From: Pontederia crassipes | Taxonomy: Eukaryota > Streptophyta > Magnoliopsida > Commelinales > Pontederiaceae | Length of the DNA stretch: 64,000 bases | Assembly (NCBI GenBank): GCA_030549335.1 | Contig: CM060188.1 | Span: 12,320,501-12,384,500 of the forward strand | Reading direction: 5' to 3' | Shown: piece by piece, positions 58,600 through 64,000 of the stretch | How the letters are laid out: each line of letters opens with the position of its first letter | Position numbering within the stretch: the first letter of the stretch is position 1 | Notes under the pieces: generated by a model | What the model was told of the DNA's origin: nothing | The model's input: only the letters and a program-made list of their open reading frames with translations | Databases searched by the model: none | Program-made: the position numbers and the translations under genes

Positions 58600-59100
58600 A
58601 GTCGATTAACTATGGTTGTTCTGATGTATGATTCATCACCCTCCACCATACAATTCATTGAATTGTTAATTATTTTATCACATATCAAAATCGACACTAA
58701 TCCTCTGCTGACTATTGTTGCATGACATTTTTTCTCAATTGATGATAGCCCTACAATTAAATTGATAAGATTGAAGCAGTATAATACTTCTACATTGAAT
58801 CAAATTTATTATCAAATTGATCATTGCCATTGAATTAATAATTGACATTGAATTGAATTGAAATAAAATTGGTACCGACCATTGATCCATTGATCATTAA
58901 TTACATAGATTATTAATTGATAAAGTCATTGATAATCATCAAATATTATTAATATAAATTGATTCATTGATTATTACGTGATCAATCATAGATAAATTGT
59001 TAAATTGATTATTAATTATCATATTTTTTATTCATCTAACCATCTTTAATTATTCATTCAATTAAGCATATGATTATTTGTCCATAGTGATGCATGCAAA
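58600..59100 (+). mobile_element. Old relic of a Tekay-like LTR
   Basis: In the same order as the LTRs at 43601 and 50867 it carries diverged versions of their 3' half: GGTTGTTCTGATGTATG..CACCCTCCACCATACA (LTR: GGCTGTCCTGTGTATG..CCCCCACCATACA), then TTGAATTGAATTGAAAT, then ATAAATTGTTAAATTGATTA and CAATTAAGCATATGATTA (LTR: CGATTGAGCATATTGATTG). No ends or target duplication were found. It is far more diverged than the intact element, so much older, and a fossil fragment. Confidence 0.6.
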
Positions 59101-60387
59101 ATATAATATATAATTACTCATGCATTTAATTACATTTTAATTCATTTTCATATAGCATGCATAATTTTCTAACCTTATTTGCAAACCTATCCAAATTCTT
59201 TGTTTTATTATATAAGAAGCAAGAAAAAAGAATTAAGAATCTATATGAGAAAATAACATTCAAATCGGAGTTAAAATAGAGTCAAAAATTAAAAATTAGT
59301 AAAGGCTGCGAAAGCTAAAATGAATATTACGGACCGTGATAAGGTTATAACTGCCGTGAATATAACAGGCCATAATAGAGCTGTAACAGTCCGTTAAACT
59401 TCCAATTTCACGCACAAAGCTTGTTCAAGTTATGAGTCGTGATCAAAATATTACATGTTATTAAAATCACATTTTTATTCTGATTTGGACATTATGAGGA
59501 TCGTGAAATTTTACGAATTGTGAAAAGTCATATTTAGACTATTACAAAGTTAGATTTCGAGATTTCTTCGATTTTTCTTAAAAATTTCAATTGCAAAACT
59601 TTATCGTAAGTTTCAAGAATAATTTGAAAATATATTTATTCATATTTAAAGAAATTTTGAATGATTTTAAAATCTATTTACATTTTTTTATTATTTTGAC
59701 ATAAGAAAATTTCCAATCAAATCGAAACTTTACTAAAACCTTTGGGACACCTACAGATTATAAATAAAGGCCTTAAGAGACAAAAAAAATGTGGTATTTG
59801 GGTGCTTGAAACCCAGGAGCCCGGGAGCCGTGCATTATTGCTGAGGAAAATTTTACGATTGTCCAACAACTCATCGTTTGTGTTATGTAATGATCTAGAG
59901 GTCCCGAAGGCTACGAGATCTTCTTCTATTTTTACTTGATGTTCTTTTACTTAATTTTTCATTATTTATCTTTTCTTTAATAGAGATTTTATATTTTTTT
60001 AAAGAAAAAAAACTGTTGAGCCTTATTATTATTTAAATTAATTAAAATTTTTAGTTTCTTTTGATTATGCATGTTGAGTTCTTTAATTTTTTATAAGTGA
60101 TTTAATTTAAGTTTGATTAATTTCAGTAATTTTTTTTTGAGAATTGATCTTTTATCTTTAAATTGAAGCATTCATAATATGTGTTCGGTAACTCGTCGTT
60201 TGTACTAAATTTCATGCGATCTATTATTCTATCCAAATTTGTAAATAAATAATAGTATAGAAGATATATATTAATGCATTTTAACTCTCTATAAGATTAA
60301 TAATTAACTTGTCATTTGCGGTTATTAATTTTATTTGAAGTTAAGATAGTTTAGTTTACTCATCATGATAGATCAATACTTTAAGTA
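59101..60387. other. AT-rich spacer, possible continuation of old LTR sequence
   Basis: 59330-59400 has ATTACGGACCGTGATAAGG and GGCCATAATAGAGCTGTAAC, which recall the GGCCGTAA-rich part of the Tekay-like LTRs but in the wrong order relative to the relic at 58600-59100. No gene is seen. An ORF at 59742-59939 has no family features. Confidence 0.4.
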
Positions 60388-60395
60388 CTTATAAT

Positions 60396-63300
60396 CAATG
60401 TTATTAAAATCGGATGGGACCGGCCAGTCCGCCCGGTTTAACCACGAAACAGCAATAAATCTAGTTCGAGCCAACATTCAAAATCGGAAATGTGATTGGA
60501 CCGGATTGGCCTGGGTCGAACCATCAATAATCGGCGAATCGGACTAAACCCGGTTCAATATAAGTTTTCTTTTCCTGAGCATTTCACAAAAGCAGAAGGG
60601 CACTTTGGGAAAAAAATAAAAAAATTGGCTTCTAACCTAGTTTGTCTGTGCTCTATAGTTTGCAATTCGGCGGCCAAAAGATGAGATTTTTTGGCTTGGA
60701 ACAGTGACCTTTCGGCACCGACGCAACGATCTTACAGCACCGGCACAGAAACCTTCCTACACCGACGCGACCTTTGTCATCTTCGTTCTCCGGTGATAGC
60801 GACGTGTCTTCATCCCTAGTATGTGTCTCGCCCACTGTTTGATTAGTGAACAACTTTCTATGTACATGAATATGTACATCGATGACCTTCTAAGAGCATG
60901 TGTGCTTCTCATTTAGTATGGCCATGAATGCATGCAGACCGAGATGGTTGTTTTCCCTACACATGGACTGTGAGTGCATGAGTAAACGCGATCTTTATTT
61001 CTCTCGCTTCCCCTCTTAAATGTTAACCCTGGTTTGTGTTCGCTCGAGCATCTGCAACAGCTATCTCCAGCATCTTTTTTTCTGCGGTTATTAACTTTTA
61101 ATATTCCCCCAATAACGACTTTATCTAAACTTCAATTATAGTTATTTTAACGGAACACGCACGAATGCTTTAATTTTTGTAGCTCAACGACCAGCTTAAA
61201 TCAAACTCTTGTTTTTCTTTTTTTTCTCTTTCAGAATTATCTCTGTCTCATGATTAAGGCTTCTTCTTAGATCTCTATATGAACTTAACAATCAATGGGG
61301 CTGGGGCTCTTTTAATGGAACATGAATGCTTTAATTTCTGTAGCTCAGGGGGCAGCTCAAATTAAACTCTTGTTTTTCTATTATTTTTAGTTTCCTTTTA
61401 TGGATTAGTTAATTTACTTTATGGATTAGTTAACTTAATTATTTTGCTATTGTAGAAAAAATATGACTTCTTAAGAACCACATTCAACACAAGATTCTAC
61501 AACTATACTGGATCATTCAGTTTGGCAGAAAAGGGATGTAGCATGGAAATATGTTGGTGAGGTAGTAAATGCAAAGGGAAGAAATATATTGCTATGTTGT
61601 TTTTGTCAAAAGCGAGATACAGGTGGAGGCGTCAATAGAATGAAACAACATTTAGCTGGGATAAAAGAGAATATTGATCCATGCAAAAAGGTTCCTGCTG
61701 AAGTTAAATTTGATATTAAAAACACATTAGAAGCTATATCACAGAAAATTAAGGATAGATAAGGGTTGATTGAAGACCTTGCTTCTAATGAAACCACCGA
61801 AGGTCCTATTTTTCGGTCTCATTCTAATGCTATAAGGAAAAGAAAGGTTTCTGAAATTGAATCATATTTTCAGGCTGGTGTAAGTGATCCTTCGCAACAT
61901 AGTATCAAAGCATGCATGCAAAGTAAAGAAAAATGGAAGAAGATTTGTCAATTGCAAGATGGTTTTATGATGCATGCATTCCTTTTAATGCTTGTAATTC
62001 ACCCTATTTTCATGCTGCTATTGATAATATTACTAGTATGAGACATGGATATAAACCTCCCTCTTTTCATGCATTGCATGTAAATTTACTGCATGATATT
62101 AAGATTCAAGTGAGGTTACTAATTGATTCTTTTAAAAACACTTGGAGTGAAACATGCTTCATTATTATGGGAAATGGGTGGACAAATCAAAGACAAAGAC
62201 CTTTAATTAATTTTTTAGTTTACTGTCCAAAAGAAATTTCTTTTATCAAGTCAATTGATGCTTCTGATATTTACACTAATGTTGAAAATTTATGCAATCT
62301 TTTTAATGAAATTGTTGAATGGGTTGACCCTCAAAATGTGGTTCATATGGTTACAGACAATGGAGCAAATTACAAAGCTGTAAGTAGAAAACTTATGAAG
62401 AAATATCTTTTTATTTTTTGATCGCCTTGTGCTGCTCACTGTGTTAATTTGATTTTAAAAGATGTTAAAGAGATGCCTACTGTGGAAAGCTTAGCAATCC
62501 TTGCTTCTAAAATTATTGTATTTGTATACAATCACAATGTGATATTGAATTGACTAAGAAAGAGAGAAGGTTGACGTGAAATCATTCGTTCAGGTGCAAC
62601 TCAATTTGCAACTACATTTATTACTTTACATAGTTTGCATCAACATAAGGATGATTTACAAACTTTGATAATCAGTGCACATTTCAAAAAGTTTTTGAAA
62701 GAAAAGAAATGTAAAAAAGTAAAGTAGATTGTGTTGGATAAAAACTTTTGGAATAACTATTTGTTAATTGTCAAGGTGATGACTCCGTTGATACGTTTGT
62801 TGAGTATTTGTGATATTGATGTCAAGCCATCTTTGAATTATATTTATGAAGGAATGTATAGGGCACGCTCAGGAATTATGACAATATTTAAGAATAAGAA
62901 AAAATTGTACAAGCCCTATGTTGATATTATAGATAAGAGATGGGATTGTATGTTGCGTCAAGACCTTCATGCAACGACATATTATCTTAATCCTACTATT
63001 CAATATAATCAATCATCCTTTTGCCAACAATCTGATATGATGCGTGGTCTGCTAAATGTGATTGACAAGATAGATGGTGGATCTATGAACGCATCAATAT
63101 TGGATGAGATAAAAAATTTTCGAGAACGTGGATTAAGATTTTCTCGTCCTAAAGCTCATGCATCTAGTAAAATTGCTCAACCAAGTAAATTTTAGTCTTA
63201 TTGCTCTTTTCTTAATGTGTATTCTTTTTAACTTCAAAGTTTGTGATTGTAACTTTTTTCTTTTCATACGCAATGGAAAATGAATGGTGGAGAATATTCG

Positions 63301-64000
63301 GTCATGATGTTTCAAATTTGCAAAAGTTAGCTATAAGAATATTTGGCCAAACTGTTTTTTCTTCCGGATGTGAACGAAATTGGAATGTATTCGAACGCAT
63401 TCATACTAAAAAGATAAATAGATTGAATCATGAAAGGTTAAATGATCTTGTTTATGTTCATTACAATTTGAGGTTGAAAAAAAGATAAGTGTTCTTTTCT
63501 AATATAGTTTTAATTCTATATTATATCACACATCAAAACAATTATGTTTTTATTCTTAGGATGTCAATGTTCAAAAAATCATATGATCCAATTGATATTG
63601 AACCAATAGACAAAATAAAATTTTGGATTATAGAAAGAGAAAAAAAGGGAAACTTGATTATGATGAACTTGATAACATGATTCAAAATGAAATTTCAAAG
63701 GACATTGAAGAGTCAAATGTTGAAGGTTTGTCTTAATTTACTATGTAATGTTGGTTTGATGTCATTATATTAATGTTTTAAACTTCTAATATTAATTTGG
63801 TGGAGAATTTTAAATTTGTGCTATTTTTATTTGTAGATCTTGAAGATTACATGTTGGATCCAATATAATCTCAACATGAAGATGAAAATGAAAATCATGA
63901 TGATGAAGATGATTGAGATGCTATAGACATTAAACTATCTTTTTTTGAAGACTTTGATTAATTTTGAAACTTTTGTATGAAGATTAACTTTTGTTCAAAT
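60396..64000 (+). mobile_element. hAT transposon, copy 1, running off the window
   Basis: The left end is CAATGTTATTAAAATCGGAT, followed by a GC-rich subterminal region with CCGGCCAGTCCG and CCCGGTT words (60415-60560). The 8 bases before it, CTTATAAT, are the presumed target duplication; the right end lies beyond 64000. The transposase region begins at 61463. The terminal motif matches the right end of element B (26262-27020), element A and the ends near 41936 and 42176, so all belong to one hAT group. Confidence 0.8.
61463..63970 (+). pseudogene. hAT transposase with BED finger and DUF659, inactivated
   Basis: Parts in order: BED zinc finger (VWQKRDVAWKYVGEVV, then CCFCQKRDTGGGVNRMKQH with a later Cys); a linker (SNAIRKRKVSEIESYF); DUF659 (IARWFYDACIPFNACNSPYF, NGWTNQRQRPLINFLVY, HMVTDNGANYKAVSRKL); SPCAAHCVNLILKDV; FWNNYLLIVKVMTPLIRLL; GMYRARSGIMTIF; and, after a probable intron near 63190-63270, the C-terminal dimerisation region (EWWRIFGHDV, SSGCERNWNVFERIHTKK, LNDLVYVHYNLRL) and a tail DPIDIEPIDKIKFWIIE. 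It has in-frame stops soon after the first ATG (61463), at 61760, 62419 and 62725 and a frame change near 61930, so it is dead. Function in life: cut-and-paste transposition of the family. Confidence 0.85.

Noticed and set aside
62125-62421. Possibility that the DUF659 protein at 61.5-64.0 kb is a domesticated host gene
   Set aside because: Several in-frame stops, a frame change and adjacent hAT terminal repeats show an ordinary dead transposon copy.

Overview
This is plant nuclear DNA, AT-rich and gene-poor. It holds three intact protein-coding genes surrounded by transposable elements, their remnants and AT-rich spacer. Exon 1 of the transporter gene and the whole LEA gene are much richer in G+C than their surroundings. 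This steep GC contrast at 5' ends is typical of commelinid monocots, so I infer a monocot with a repeat-rich genome; the species cannot be told from the sequence alone.

Host genes, all on the minus strand: (1) 7468-10320, an eight-exon plastid-type PHT4/SLC17 anion (phosphate) transporter of 534 residues, reconstructed with GT-AG introns throughout; (2) 27408-27701, a 97-residue group 6 LEA protein (LEA18/PvLEA18 type) with ABA-type promoter motifs; (3) 34762-36702, a single-exon OCTOPUS-like (DUF740) polar membrane protein of 646 residues. A dead fragment of an FQR1/WrbA-type quinone reductase (3459-3608) lies in a mosaic of gene-like scraps at 1.9-3.7 kb. The three genes are not an operon or pathway and show no functional link beyond sharing a strand.

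Mobile DNA: 1-5.4 kb has spacer, gene scraps, an inverted repeat and a Tourist-like MITE. 11-21 kb has a Mutator-type MITE, an 814-bp hAT MITE, a Mutator-like element with a GC-rich core that was itself split by a small LTR element, and a degenerate tandem array with units of about 350 bp. 26-32 kb has a second hAT MITE with a perfect 8-bp target duplication and a 3.2-kb solo LTR with a perfect 5-bp duplication. 40-43.5 kb has a decayed hAT transposase and a 280-bp direct repeat pair. 43601-53293 is a structurally complete, young Ty3/gypsy (Tekay/Del-like) retrotransposon with 2.4-kb LTRs and perfect 5-bp target duplications. Downstream lie a Mutator-type MITE, a short RTE-type LINE tail with a 17-bp target duplication, a Tourist-like MITE, an old LTR relic and, running off the right edge, a hAT element with a decayed BED/DUF659 transposase.

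The most notable pattern is a local hAT family: two decayed coding copies and two non-autonomous copies share a terminal motif (CAATGTT..AATCGGA). A second pattern is a group of related long LTRs that carry different internal minisatellites. I saw no convincing RNA gene, CRISPR array or evidence of a wholly new system.
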